Shown here: in pieces, positions 15,430 to 23,782 of the stretch | How the letters are laid out: each line of letters starts with the position of its first letter | Position numbering within the stretch: position 1 is the first letter of the stretch | Source of the DNA: Chloroflexota bacterium | GTDB lineage: Bacteria; Chloroflexota; Dehalococcoidia; Bin125 | Direction: 5' to 3' | Length of the DNA: 37,207 nt | Assembly: GCA_003228175.2 (NCBI GenBank) | Contig: QGNQ01000019.1 | Coordinates: forward strand, 1 to 37,207 | Program-made: the position numbers and the translations under genes | The notes under the pieces: generated by a model | What the model was told of the DNA's origin: nothing | The model's input: only the letters and a program-made list of their open reading frames with translations | Databases searched by the model: none

Positions 15430-15458
15430 CGAGAGAGCGAAGCTTGTCGAAGCGGGAC
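15430..15458 (+). repeat. Partial repeat copy between purB and purC
   Basis: GAGAGAGCGAAGCTTGTCGA continuing AGCGGGACG: the 3' half of the interspersed element seen in hisD/hisC, in the same orientation on the plus strand, in the intergenic gap. Confidence 0.6.
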
Positions 15459-15512
15459 GCACCGCCGATCCCCGGCAAACGCTCGCGCATCCGGGCCTGG
15501 CGAGCCGCATCG

Positions 15513-16835
15513 CTAGATCCCCACTCGCTCGAACGTCGGCTCGATATTGCGCAAGTAGTACTCCGGATCGAATAACCCCCGCAGCGCCGACACCGGATCC
15601 ACCACCGCCGCTCCCTCCGTCCGGCTCATCACCTCCAGGATCGTCTCGTCCGCCGACAGCAGATCAAGAAACGCGCGCCGCTCGTTCCACGCCGTCATCG
15701 CGTGCGACTGCACCAGCTTGTACGCCGTCTCCCGCGCCATCCCCCGCTCGATCAGCGACAGCAGCACCCGCTGCGAGTAGACCAGTCCGTACGACCGGTC
15801 CATGTTCTCCCGCATGTGCTCGGGGAACACGACCAGGTTCTCCATGATCCAACTGAACATGTCCAGCATGTAGTCCAGCAGGATGCACGCGTCCGGGAAC
15901 ACGATCCGCTCCGTCGACGAGTGCGAGATGTCCCGCTCATGCCACAGCGCCACATTCTCCAGCGCCGTCGTCGCGTAGCCCCGAAGCACACGCGCCAGCC
16001 CGCTGATCCGCTCGCACTTCTCTGGGTTGCGCTTGTGCGGCATCGCTGACGACCCGGTCTGCCCGGGCATGAACGGCTCCTCCGCTTCGCGCAGCTCCGT
16101 CCGCTGCATGTGCCGGATCTGCACCGAGAACTTCTCGAGCGACGCCCCGATCAGCGCCAGCGTCGAGATGAACTCCGCGTGCCGGTCGCGCTGCAGCACC
16201 TGATTCGACACCGGCGCCACCGCCAGCCCCAGCTCCGCGCAGATCCGCTCCTCCGCCGACGCCGGCACCGTCGCGTGCGTGCCCACCGCGCCGCTGATCT
16301 TCCCAACCGAGATCGACGCCTTCGCCCGCCCCAACCGCTCCTGCCCCCGGCGTACCTCATCCACCCACAGCGCCAGCACCAGCCCGAACGTCATCGGCTC
16401 CGCGTGAATCCCATGCGTCCGACCCACCATCAGCGTGCGCTTATGCTCGCGCGCCTTCGCGACCAGCACCCCCTCCAGCCGGGCCAGCTCAGTCTCCAGC
16501 AGCGTCGCCGCGTCGCGCAGTTGCAGCGACGTCGCCGTGTCCCACACATCGGACGACGTTAGCCCCAGGTGCACCCAGCGCCCCTCCTCGCCCAGCGACT
16601 CCGTCACGGAGCGCAGGAAGGCGGTCACGTCGTGGTGGGTCTCCTTCTGGTAGCGGTCCACGTCCTCCAGCACGAATGACGCCTTCGCCGACACCGCATC
16701 GGCGTCGGCCTGCGGCACCACGCCTTCCGCCGCCCAGGCCTGCACCGCCGCGACCTCCACTTGCAGCCAGCGGTCGAACTTCGCTTGCTCGGTCCAAAGC
16801 GCGGCCATTGCGGGCCGGGAATAGCGGGGAATCAT
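15513..16835 (-). CDS. purB: Adenylosuccinate lyase
   Basis: 440 aa, typical of the bacterial Bacillus-type enzyme. Cleaves SAICAR to AICAR plus fumarate and adenylosuccinate to AMP plus fumarate. Visible: MIPRYSRPAMAALWTEQAKF at the N-terminus, KETHHDVTAF, HLGLTSSDVWDTATSLQL, GRTHGIHAEPMTFG, ISGAVGTHATV, and the fumarase/aspartase signature GSSAMPHKRNPEKCERI. The product of PurC is its substrate, and purC follows directly. The start is fixed by the canonical N-terminus. A doubled CGAATCAC lies 38-59 bp upstream. Confidence 0.96.
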   Translation of the reverse strand: MIPRYSRPAMAALWTEQAKFDRWLQVEVAAVQAWAAEGVVPQADADAVSAKASFVLEDVDRYQKETHHDVTAFLRSVTESLGEEGRWVHLGLTSSDVWDTATSLQLRDAATLLETELARLEGVLVAKAREHKRTLMVGRTHGIHAEPMTFGLVLALWVDEVRRGQERLGRAKASISVGKISGAVGTHATVPASAEERICAELGLAVAPVSNQVLQRDRHAEFISTLALIGASLEKFSVQIRHMQRTELREAEEPFMPGQTGSSAMPHKRNPEKCERISGLARVLRGYATTALENVALWHERDISHSSTERIVFPDACILLDYMLDMFSWIMENLVVFPEHMRENMDRSYGLVYSQRVLLSLIERGMARETAYKLVQSHAMTAWNERRAFLDLLSADETILEVMSRTEGAAVVDPVSALRGLFDPEYYLRNIEPTFERVGI

Positions 16836-16872
16836 ACGTTGACGTCGGCCTTCACTTCACTCGTCCCCTTCT

Positions 16873-16894
16873 CGAATCACGGAGTACGAATCAC
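16873..16894. promoter_or_regulatory. Doubled 8-mer upstream of purB
   Basis: CGAATCAC at 16873-16880 and again at 16887-16894 (14-bp step), in the 84-bp gap between the cupin gene and purB. On the minus strand it reads GTGATTCG twice, 38-59 bp before the purB start. It could be a regulator site; nothing more supports this. Confidence 0.25.
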
Positions 16895-16919
16895 CAGCGC
16901 TCGCATCAGAGCGGGGCGC

Positions 16920-17255
16920 TCAATCCAAGTAGTCCTCGCGCACCGGCGAGAAAATATCCACCGCGATCGACGGCTCCAGCGCCGTCACTTTGTGGTGCAC
17001 CTCGCCCGGCACCAGCCAGGAGTCACCCGGCCCCAGTTCAAGCGTCGTGCCCGGCATCTCGAACAGGATCCGCCCCGACACCAGATAGCCCGTCTGCTCG
17101 TGTGGGTGCGTGTGGTCGGGAACGATCGCCCCCGCGTCCATGCGGATCTCGTGAATCGACGTGTTCGCGCCGTGGTTCAGCGTCCGCCGCACGATGCCCG
17201 GCAGCATCTCCACCGGCTTCGCCTCATCGTTGCGTTGCAGTTTCGGTTCGATCAT
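16920..17255 (-). CDS. Small cupin-domain protein
   Basis: 111 aa single-domain cupin. Motif 1 is HTHPHEQTGYLVSG (His48, His50, Glu53 as metal ligands) and motif 2 is around PGDSWLVPGEVHHKV (His87 or His88). No signal peptide. The ATG at 17255 follows GGAAG and AGGA. It sits between purD and purB on the same strand, so it is co-transcribed with purine genes, yet nothing in it shows a purine role; cupins of this size may be isomerases, dioxygenases or sensors. Function unknown. Confidence 0.85.
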   Translation of the reverse strand: MIEPKLQRNDEAKPVEMLPGIVRRTLNHGANTSIHEIRMDAGAIVPDHTHPHEQTGYLVSGRILFEMPGTTLELGPGDSWLVPGEVHHKVTALEPSIAVDIFSPVREDYLD

Positions 17256-17349
17256 TCCTGGCTTCCGTTCCCGCGTTCCAGTCGGAGTGCCCCAGTCGCA
17301 GCGCCCGAGGCGGAGCGCCGCAGTCGCGGCATTCGGTGCGCACTGGCGC

Positions 17350-18660
17350 TCACGACAGCTCCCGCGCCGCGATGTCCGTTCGGTAGTGCCGCCCCTCGAA
17401 CTCGATGCGCGAAGCGTTAGCGTAGGCCCGCTCTCGCGCCGTCGCCAGATCCGCCCCCTGCCCCACGACAATCAGCACACGACCACCACTCGTGACCACG
17501 TTTCCCTCCCCATCCAACACCGTTCCCGCGTGGAAGACCAGCACGTCGTCATCCACCGTGTCCAGGCCCCGAATCAACTTTCCGGTCTCGTACGCGCCCG
17601 GGTAACCGCCACTCGCCAGCACGACCCCCACCGCCGCCTCGCCCGACCATGCAGCCGTCACCGTCTCCAAGCGACCCTCGGCGCAGGCCACCAGCAACTC
17701 CAGCAGATCGGAGCGCAGCTGCGGCAGCAGCACCTGGACTTCGGGATCCCCAAAACGGCAGTTGAACTCGATCACCGCCGCGTCGCCCCCCTGGCCAGAT
17801 TCGCCGATCGGGACCATCAGCCCCCCGTACAGCACCCCCTGATACGGCCGGCCTGCCGCCTGCATCGCCCGCGCGACCGGCCGGTGCACCGACTCCACCA
17901 AGCCCGACCAGGCGTCCGGGTCCATGAAGCCCGGCGGGCTGTACGCCCCCATACCGCCCGTATTCAGGCCCGCGTCGCCGTCCAGGGCGCGTTTGTAGTC
18001 GCACGACAGCGGCAGCGGTAGCACCGTCTCGCCATCGACGAGCGCGATCGCACTTGCCTCCAGCCCCGACAGGCGCTCTTCCACGACCACCGTCGCGGAC
18101 GCCGCCCCGAATTTCCCGCCCAGCAATTCATCGACCGCCGCGTGTGCGTCCGCCATCGTGCCCGGCACGATCACGCCCTTACCCGCCGCGAGCCCGTCGG
18201 CCTTGATCACCGGTGGCTGTCCCGACTTCGGGAACGTCCCATCGATGAACCCGTGCGCCCCCCCCGGATCGCTGAACGACGCGCCCGCCGCGTGTCGCAC
18301 CCCCGCCTCGCGCATGATCTCCTTGGCGAACCACTTCGACGACTCCAGCTCCGCCGCCGCCTGCCTCGGCCCGAAGGCCAGCAACCCCGCCTCCGTCAGC
18401 GCATCCACCATGCCCGCCGCCAGCGGGGCCTCCGGCCCCACCACCACGAAGTCGATCGCCTCAGCCCGTGCCGCCCCAATCACCCCGGCGATGTCCTCTG
18501 CGTCGACGGGCAGGTTGCCTCCCAGCCCACGCTCCCCCAGCAGCAACGCCGTGCCCGCGTTTCCCGGCGCGCAGAACAGTGCCTCGCAGTTCGGGCTCCG
18601 ACTGATCCCCCAGACCAGCGCGTGTTCCCGCCCCCCGCCGCCAACGACCAAGACTCTCAT
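17350..18660 (-). CDS. purD: Phosphoribosylamine--glycine ligase (GAR synthetase)
   Basis: 436 aa, usual for PurD. Ligates phosphoribosylamine and glycine with ATP. Visible: MRVLVVGGGGREHAL (N domain, which supports the ATG at 18660 over a GTG 15 nt upstream), VVVGPEAPLAAG, ESSKWFAKEIM, VIKADGLAAGKGVIV (ATP grasp), VVVEERLSGLEASA, GLNTGGMGAYSPP, IEFNCRFGDPEVQVLLP (metal-binding), and a C-terminal domain VLASGGYPGAYETGK. The gene is 37 bp downstream of the deoxyribosyltransferase-like gene. Confidence 0.96.
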   Translation of the reverse strand: MRVLVVGGGGREHALVWGISRSPNCEALFCAPGNAGTALLLGERGLGGNLPVDAEDIAGVIGAARAEAIDFVVVGPEAPLAAGMVDALTEAGLLAFGPRQAAAELESSKWFAKEIMREAGVRHAAGASFSDPGGAHGFIDGTFPKSGQPPVIKADGLAAGKGVIVPGTMADAHAAVDELLGGKFGAASATVVVEERLSGLEASAIALVDGETVLPLPLSCDYKRALDGDAGLNTGGMGAYSPPGFMDPDAWSGLVESVHRPVARAMQAAGRPYQGVLYGGLMVPIGESGQGGDAAVIEFNCRFGDPEVQVLLPQLRSDLLELLVACAEGRLETVTAAWSGEAAVGVVLASGGYPGAYETGKLIRGLDTVDDDVLVFHAGTVLDGEGNVVTSGGRVLIVVGQGADLATARERAYANASRIEFEGRHYRTDIAARELS

Positions 18661-18697
18661 CGGCCTCGGTTGCACCCCTCACGCGCCAGGAACAGCC

Positions 18698-19144
18698 TCA
18701 CGAGGCCGGATCCGCGGAGGCCGGCGCCTTCTCCGCGCGCAGCGGCACCCTCGACAAATCCCCGTCGATCACGATCGGATCCATCGCGTCCATCTCGCTC
18801 TGGTATGGCATCTCCGGCACCGGCTGCATCATGTAAATCGGGAGGGCCAAGATGTGCGCGAAGCCCATCTCCAAGAACGAGTTGCCGCCCACGTAACTGG
18901 CGATCCCCTTCACGTCCTCGTTCAGCACCAGGATCGCGTCCGACCTCTGAATCTTGCGCCAGTGCTCTCGGATCAGATCGTGCTCACGTTTCAACTCGGC
19001 CCGCTCGTGATCGCTGGCCTCCTGATAGTCGAACTGCTCATTCTCGACGGGGATCAGCACCGTGTGCCCCATCGACTCAAGCTCCGCCTGCACCACCCGG
19101 ATGCGGTCGGCCAGCGTCATGCTCGAGCAGATCGTGATGATCAC
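18698..19144 (-). CDS. Nucleoside 2-deoxyribosyltransferase-like protein
   Basis: 148 aa. The N-terminal ITICSSMTLADRIRVVQAEL, the internal SDAILVLNEDVKGIASYVGG, the FLEMGFAHILALPIYMM run and the late PIVIDGDLSRV follow a small Rossmann-like family, widespread in bacteria and archaea, related to nucleoside 2-deoxyribosyltransferases and nucleotide-sugar-cleaving enzymes. The Glu in FLEMG is a plausible catalytic residue. The GTG start lies 9 nt after GGAGGT. It sits between guaA and purD, suggesting a nucleotide-metabolism or salvage role. The reaction has not been established from sequence. Confidence 0.75.
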   Translation of the reverse strand: MIITICSSMTLADRIRVVQAELESMGHTVLIPVENEQFDYQEASDHERAELKREHDLIREHWRKIQRSDAILVLNEDVKGIASYVGGNSFLEMGFAHILALPIYMMQPVPEMPYQSEMDAMDPIVIDGDLSRVPLRAEKAPASADPAS

Positions 19145-19190
19145 TGGCTAGCCACCTCCAACGCCCACATGCGTGCGTACTCCCACTCGC

Positions 19191-20903
19191 CTATTCCCAC
19201 TCAATCGTCCCCGGCGGCTTCGATGTGATGTCCAGCACCACCCGGTTCACCTCTTCCACCTCGTTCACAATCCGGTTCGCCATCCGCGCCAGCACGTCGT
19301 AGGGCAGGCGCGCCCAATCCGCCGTCATCGCATCCTCCGCCGTCACCGCGCGAATCGCCACCACGTATCCGTACGTCCGCGCGTCCCCCTGCACCCCCAC
19401 CGATCGCGTGTCGGTCAGAATCGCGAACGACTGCCACAGCTCGCCGTACAGTCCGGCGGCCTTGACCTCATCCATCACTACCCAGTCCGCCGCGCGCAGC
19501 GTCTCCAGCTTTTCTCGCGTCACGTCGCCGATAATTCGGATTGCCAGGCCCGGACCGGGGAACGGCTGGCGGTACACCATCTCCTGCGGCAGCCCCAGCG
19601 CAATGCCGACCTTGCGCACCTCGTCCTTGAACAAGTACCGCAGCGGCTCCACCAGCGTGAACTGCATCCGCTCCGGCAGCCCGCCCACGTTGTGGTGCGA
19701 CTTGATCGTCGCCGTCACGCCGCCCGTGCCGCTGCCCGCGCTCTCCACCACGTCCGGGTACGTGGTGCCCTGCACCATGTACCCCACCTCCCCCAAATCC
19801 TTCGCCGCCTCCTCGAAGACGGCGATGAACGTCTCCCCGATGCGCTTGCGCTTCGTCTCCGGATCGACGACCTCCGCCAGCTCCTCCAGAAACTGGCTCG
19901 TCGCATCAATGTGCCGCAGATCGATCGACAGATGCTTGCGGAACGTTCGCACCACCCGCTCCGGCTCCTCACGCCGCAGCAGCCCATTGTCCACAAAGAT
20001 GCACGTCAGCTGATCGCCCACCGCCCGGCTCACCAGCGCCGCCGCCACCGCCGAATCCACCCCGCCGCTCAGCGCGCAGATCACCCGGCCCTTGCCCACC
20101 CGCGCCCGAATATCCGTAACCGCCTGCTCCACGAAGTTGGTCGGCGTCCAATCCCCGTGGCACCCGCAGATCTCCTGCACGAAGTTGCGAATCAACTGGT
20201 CGCCGTCCGGCGTATGCACCACCTCCGGGTGGAACTGGATGCCATACAGCCCGGCGTCGTTCCCCATCGCCGCGACAGGAATCGTTTCGCTCGATGCCAG
20301 CACGCGGAATCCCGGCGGCACGTCCGACACCCGATCACCGTGGCTCATCCACACCGGCATCGCTTCCGGCAGATCGGTCAGCAGGCCCTGATCGCGCTCG
20401 TGGTGGATCACGGCGTGGCCGAACTCCCGTTCCCGGCCGGCGCTCACGCGTCCGCCCAGCGCCGCCGTCATCGCCTGCATCCCGTAGCAAATGCCCAGCA
20501 CCGGCAGCCCGCTCTCGTAGACGTACGCCGGCGCCGCCGGCGCGCCTGCATCGTGTACCGACGCCGGACCGCCCGAGAGAATAAAGCCCTTCGGATTCAG
20601 CGCCTTGACCCGCTCCCAGTCCGCCGTGTGTGGCAGCAGCTCGCAGTAAACGTCCAACTCCCGCACCCGGCGCGCGATCAACATGCTCGTCTGCGACCCA
20701 AAGTCCACGATCACGATCGCTTCCCGCGGCGGTCGCGGCTCTTCCCGCTCCGACCGGTCGCCCTGACGCTCCCGCGCTACCTCCAGGTAGCCCGACACCT
20801 CCAGGTCGTCCGTGGCCCGGATGCGATCGACCGCCTCCGCGTCGGCGGGGCGGCCCTCTCCGGCGCTATCCGTTGTCGAGGCGGTGCCTCCGGGCTCGGT
20901 CAC
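19191..20903 (-). CDS. guaA: GMP synthase (glutamine-hydrolysing)
   Basis: 570 aa, about 45 longer than E. coli GuaA because of a 60-residue N-terminal extension rich in Glu, Asp and Arg. Converts XMP to GMP with ATP and glutamine. Visible: glutamine amidotransferase domain (about 62-240) with IVDFGSQT, GICYGMQ (Cys139) and FHPEV (His225, Glu227); ATP-pyrophosphatase domain with the PP-loop SGGVDS (279-284), FVDNGLLRREE and KSHHNVGGLPE; and the C-terminal dimerisation domain ending KPPGTIEWE. The GTG at 20903 follows GGGAG at 6 nt, so the extension is probably real. It is the first gene of the minus-strand purine block. Confidence 0.96.
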   Translation of the reverse strand: MTEPGGTASTTDSAGEGRPADAEAVDRIRATDDLEVSGYLEVARERQGDRSEREEPRPPREAIVIVDFGSQTSMLIARRVRELDVYCELLPHTADWERVKALNPKGFILSGGPASVHDAGAPAAPAYVYESGLPVLGICYGMQAMTAALGGRVSAGREREFGHAVIHHERDQGLLTDLPEAMPVWMSHGDRVSDVPPGFRVLASSETIPVAAMGNDAGLYGIQFHPEVVHTPDGDQLIRNFVQEICGCHGDWTPTNFVEQAVTDIRARVGKGRVICALSGGVDSAVAAALVSRAVGDQLTCIFVDNGLLRREEPERVVRTFRKHLSIDLRHIDATSQFLEELAEVVDPETKRKRIGETFIAVFEEAAKDLGEVGYMVQGTTYPDVVESAGSGTGGVTATIKSHHNVGGLPERMQFTLVEPLRYLFKDEVRKVGIALGLPQEMVYRQPFPGPGLAIRIIGDVTREKLETLRAADWVVMDEVKAAGLYGELWQSFAILTDTRSVGVQGDARTYGYVVAIRAVTAEDAMTADWARLPYDVLARMANRIVNEVEEVNRVVLDITSKPPGTIEWE

Positions 20904-21035
20904 GCGCTACTCCCGATCAAGAGATCTCGTGGGGCCAATCGAAGCGGTAAATCGCCTGCCAGCCCAGGAACGCCCCCGCGCGACAGGCACGAATGCGGCC
21001 TGCGACAGCGGCATAAATCAGGTGTAGCGCACGTG

Positions 21036-21041
21036 TATACT
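21036..21041 (+). promoter_or_regulatory. -10 box (TATACT) of the tsaC-rpiB-pgk unit
   Basis: TATACT is preceded directly by TG (TGTATACT) in the only AT-richer part of this gap. It would start transcription near 21048 and give a leader of about 188 nt before tsaC. No good -35 was found. Confidence 0.5.
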
Positions 21042-21235
21042 CGGGTCAAGAACAGTTGTCCTAACGTATTGATGGGCTCGGAACTGCACCCGCCGCGCCA
21101 AGCCCTCTCGTCCGTTCCAACGTATCCTCTCAGCAGCCAGGCTGGTCAAGCACCAAACTGGCCATCAGGCGGAACGGGGCGACCAGAGCCGCCGCCCGCG
21201 TCGCATCGACGCTCGCGAGGCGAAAGGGGACCATC
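21042..21235 (+). other. Long structured 5' leader before tsaC
   Basis: No gene fits in the 332-bp gap 20904-21235. Downstream of the TATACT box the leader can fold: AACGT (21063-21067) with ACGTT-type complement at 21119-21123, GGAAC (21080-21084) with GTTCC (21114-21118), GGGCT (21074-21078) with AGCCC (21101-21105, which would form a pseudoknot with the former), and a hairpin GCCAG/CTGGC (21136-21140 with 21158-21162) with an inner TGGT/ACCA. It ends with AAAGGGGA (21223-21230), the tsaC ribosome site. No known riboswitch was recognised. Confidence 0.4.
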
Positions 21236-21868
21236 ATGAACGCACCAACTGAGATCGGCGACCTGGTCGAGCGCGCCGTCGACGCCCTCCGCAAGGGGGG
21301 CATCATTGGCCTGCCCACGGATACCCAATACGCGCTCTCGACCCTCGCCTCCGACGGCGCCGCCGTCATGCACTGCTACGCCCTCAAACAGCGTCCCGAT
21401 GACGACGCCATGCCCATCCTCCTGCCCTCCCTGCACTGGCTGGACCGCGTCGCCACCGACATCCCCGCTGGCGCCCGCGCGCTCGCCGCTGAGGTCTGGC
21501 CCGGCGCGATCACGCTCATCCTGCCGCGGAACCCCAACTGGCGATCGCTCGCCGTCCCGGGCAAGACCGTCGCCGTCCGCATCCCCAACCACCCCCTGGC
21601 CCTGGCCCTGCTGGCCGCCCTCGACGAGCCCCTTACCGGCAGTAGCGCCAATCGCCACGGGGAGCCCCCCGCCCTGCGCGCGAACGACGTGCATGCCTCA
21701 TTCGCTGACGCCGTCACCGTGCTGCCCGAGCTCGGGGTGCTGCCACAGGGCAGCGCCTCAACTATTCTCGCCTGGAGCGGCGCCGAACCCGAGATCGTGC
21801 GGCCCGGCGCTCTCAGCAGCGAGCAGATCGAGGCCCTCCTGCAGCGGCACTGCGCCGTCGGCAGCTGA
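21236..21868 (+). CDS. tsaC: L-threonylcarbamoyladenylate synthase (YrdC/Sua5 family)
   Basis: 210 aa, the short YrdC-domain form without the Sua5 C-terminal domain. Makes threonylcarbamoyl-AMP from threonine, bicarbonate and ATP for tRNA t6A modification. Visible: GGIIGLPTDTQYALS (substrate site), a YALKQRPDDDAMPILLPS stretch in place of the common KxRP.KPL, VWPGAITLILPRNP, VAVRIPNHPLALALL, and PLTGSSANRHGEPP. The ATG follows AAAGGGGA at 5 nt. Family membership is secure; the sequence around KQRPDDDAM is somewhat unlike the canonical form. First gene of the plus-strand block. Confidence 0.88.
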   Translation: MNAPTEIGDLVERAVDALRKGGIIGLPTDTQYALSTLASDGAAVMHCYALKQRPDDDAMPILLPSLHWLDRVATDIPAGARALAAEVWPGAITLILPRNPNWRSLAVPGKTVAVRIPNHPLALALLAALDEPLTGSSANRHGEPPALRANDVHASFADAVTVLPELGVLPQGSASTILAWSGAEPEIVRPGALSSEQIEALLQRHCAVGS

Positions 21869-21935
21869 AGCCCCGCGCCCCGGCCGGGCAGCGACCCGCA
21901 CCGGCCCCGGCCGGCCAAAGATTCGGGAGTCCACC

Positions 21936-22388
21936 GTGCGCATCGCCATCGGCAGCGACCACGCCGGGTACCGCCTCAAAGAGTTCTTGCGCGCTGAGCT
22001 GGCCCCGCTGGGCCATGAGCTCGCCGACTTCGGCGCGCACGGTCCCGAGTCCGTCGATTACCCGGACATCGCCGCGCCACTGGCGCGCAGCGTCGTCGCC
22101 GCGGAGGCCGACCTCGGCATCGTCGTCTGCAGCAACGGCGTCGGCGTCAGCATCGTCGCGAATAAGGTCCCCGGCTGCCGCGCCGCCCTCTGCCACGACG
22201 CCTGGTCCGCCGCCCGCGCCCGCGAGCACACCAACGCCAACGTCCTCGCCCTGGGCGCCCTCGCGATCGGCGAACAGGTCGCCCTCGACATCGTCCGCGC
22301 CTTCCTCAGCCACAACTTCGAGGGCGGCCGCCACGCCAGACGTGTCGGCAAGATCGAGGCCCTTGATACCCAGTACGCTCGCGACTAG
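21936..22388 (+). CDS. rpiB: Ribose-5-phosphate isomerase B
   Basis: 150 aa, the RpiB size. Interconverts ribose 5-phosphate and ribulose 5-phosphate. Visible: MRIAIGSDHAGYRLKE, VDYPDIAAPLA, GIVVCSNGVGVSIVANKVPG (catalytic Cys and anion-binding loop), ALCHDAWSAARAREHTNANVLALG (His and Arg that bind phosphate). The GTG start at 21936 follows GGGAG at 6 nt and gives the canonical N-terminus. It follows tsaC after 67 bp. Confidence 0.95.
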   Translation: MRIAIGSDHAGYRLKEFLRAELAPLGHELADFGAHGPESVDYPDIAAPLARSVVAAEADLGIVVCSNGVGVSIVANKVPGCRAALCHDAWSAARAREHTNANVLALGALAIGEQVALDIVRAFLSHNFEGGRHARRVGKIEALDTQYARD

Positions 22389-22444
22389 CCGCCGATCCAC
22401 CCCTCCCGCAGCGGCCTAAGCGCCGCCAGCCGAAAGCGCAAGTC

Positions 22445-23770
22445 GTGTCGCAAGCCCAATCCCGCGCCCAAACCCAAACCACACCCACCAAAGCCACCCC
22501 AAAACGCAGCTCCCCAGCTGCGCAGCGATCGGTCACCAAGCGCGTCATCCGCAAACGATCCGTCCGCGATCTGGACCTGGCCGGCAAGCGCGTTCTGCTC
22601 CGTGCCGATTTCAACGTCCCCCTGATCGCCCACATCGACGGCCCCCGTGTCGCCGACGACGCCCGCATCCGCGGCGCCGTTCCTACGATCCAGTACCTGC
22701 GTGCCCACGGCGCCGCCGTCATCGTCTGCTCCCATCTTGGCCGCCCCCAGGGCCAGATCCGCGACGACCTCCGACTCGCCCCCGTCGCCCCCGTCTTGGC
22801 GGCGCTCATCGGCGCCGGCGTGGGCACCGCCGACGACTGCATCGGCTCCGATGTGCGGGCGGCCGCCAAAGCCTTGAAGCCGGGCCAAGTCCTGCTGCTT
22901 GAGAACCTCCGCTTTCACCCCCAGGAAGAAGCCAACAACGCCGCCTTCGCCAAGCGTCTCGCCAAGCTCGCTGACCTCTACGTCAACGACGCGTTCGGCG
23001 CCGCCCATCGCGCGCACGCCTCCGTAGAGGCCGTGGCCCACCAACTCCCCAGCGCCGCCGGCCTGCTGCTCGAAGCGGAGATCCTGCGCCTCGCCAACGT
23101 CTTCAGCGAGAGCGAATCCGTCGCCGTCGTCAGTGGCGGCGCAAAAGTCAGCGACAAGCTCGGCCTCCTGCACAGCGTCGTCGCGCGCGCACGGGTCCTC
23201 TGCATCGGCGGCGCAATGGCCAACACCTTCCTCCTCGCCAACGGCATCGACATCGGCCCCTCCCTGGCCGAGCCGGACATGGTCGAAGAAGCGCGCGCCA
23301 TCCAGGCCGAGGCCGAAGCGAGCGGCTGCCGCCTCATCCTGCCCGTCGACGCCGTCATCGCCCAGGGCCCCGATCAGCCCCCCCAGGCCCGACCCTTCCT
23401 CCTGCAGGAAGAAAAGCTGCCCGCAGGCTGGCGCATCCTCGACATCGGCCCGCGCACCATCGAAAGCTTCGCCGAGGCCCTGCGCGGCATACAAACCATC
23501 GTTTGGAACGGGCCCATGGGCCTCTTCGAGCGTGAAGCCTTCGCGGGTGGCACGCGCGCCCTCGCCCTCCTCCTCGCCAAGCTCGATGCAGACGTCATCG
23601 TCGCTGGTGGCGAGACCTTGGCTGCCACCACCCAAGCTGGCGTCGCCGACAAAATGGCCCATCGCAGCACCGGCGGCGCCGCGGCCCTTGAACTGCTCGA
23701 AGGTCGCGACCTTCCCGGTATCGACGCCCTCCCGGACGCCCCGCCCGACGCACCGCTGCCGAACGACTAG
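22445..23770 (+). CDS. pgk: Phosphoglycerate kinase with N-terminal extension
   Basis: 441 aa, about 40 longer than usual. Transfers phosphate from 1,3-bisphosphoglycerate to ADP in glycolysis. Visible: VLLRADFNVPL, SHLGRPQG, LLLENLRFHPQEE, YVNDAFGAAHRAHAS, SGGAKVSDKLG, IVWNGPMGLFE, and VIVAGGETLAAT where most enzymes have GGGD(S/T). The first 38 residues are rich in Gln, Thr, Lys and Arg and have no family counterpart; no later ATG, GTG or TTG precedes the conserved region, so the extension belongs to the protein or a non-standard start is used. The GTG at 22445 has only a weak ribosome site. Confidence 0.94.
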   Translation: MSQAQSRAQTQTTPTKATPKRSSPAAQRSVTKRVIRKRSVRDLDLAGKRVLLRADFNVPLIAHIDGPRVADDARIRGAVPTIQYLRAHGAAVIVCSHLGRPQGQIRDDLRLAPVAPVLAALIGAGVGTADDCIGSDVRAAAKALKPGQVLLLENLRFHPQEEANNAAFAKRLAKLADLYVNDAFGAAHRAHASVEAVAHQLPSAAGLLLEAEILRLANVFSESESVAVVSGGAKVSDKLGLLHSVVARARVLCIGGAMANTFLLANGIDIGPSLAEPDMVEEARAIQAEAEASGCRLILPVDAVIAQGPDQPPQARPFLLQEEKLPAGWRILDIGPRTIESFAEALRGIQTIVWNGPMGLFEREAFAGGTRALALLLAKLDADVIVAGGETLAATTQAGVADKMAHRSTGGAAALELLEGRDLPGIDALPDAPPDAPLPND

Positions 23771-23782
23771 GCGAAATCACCC

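Noticed and set aside
17243-17256. GGTTCGATC resembling a tRNA T-loop
   Set aside because: No acceptor stem or anticodon arm can be built around it; it spans the start of the cupin gene. No tRNA was found in the window.
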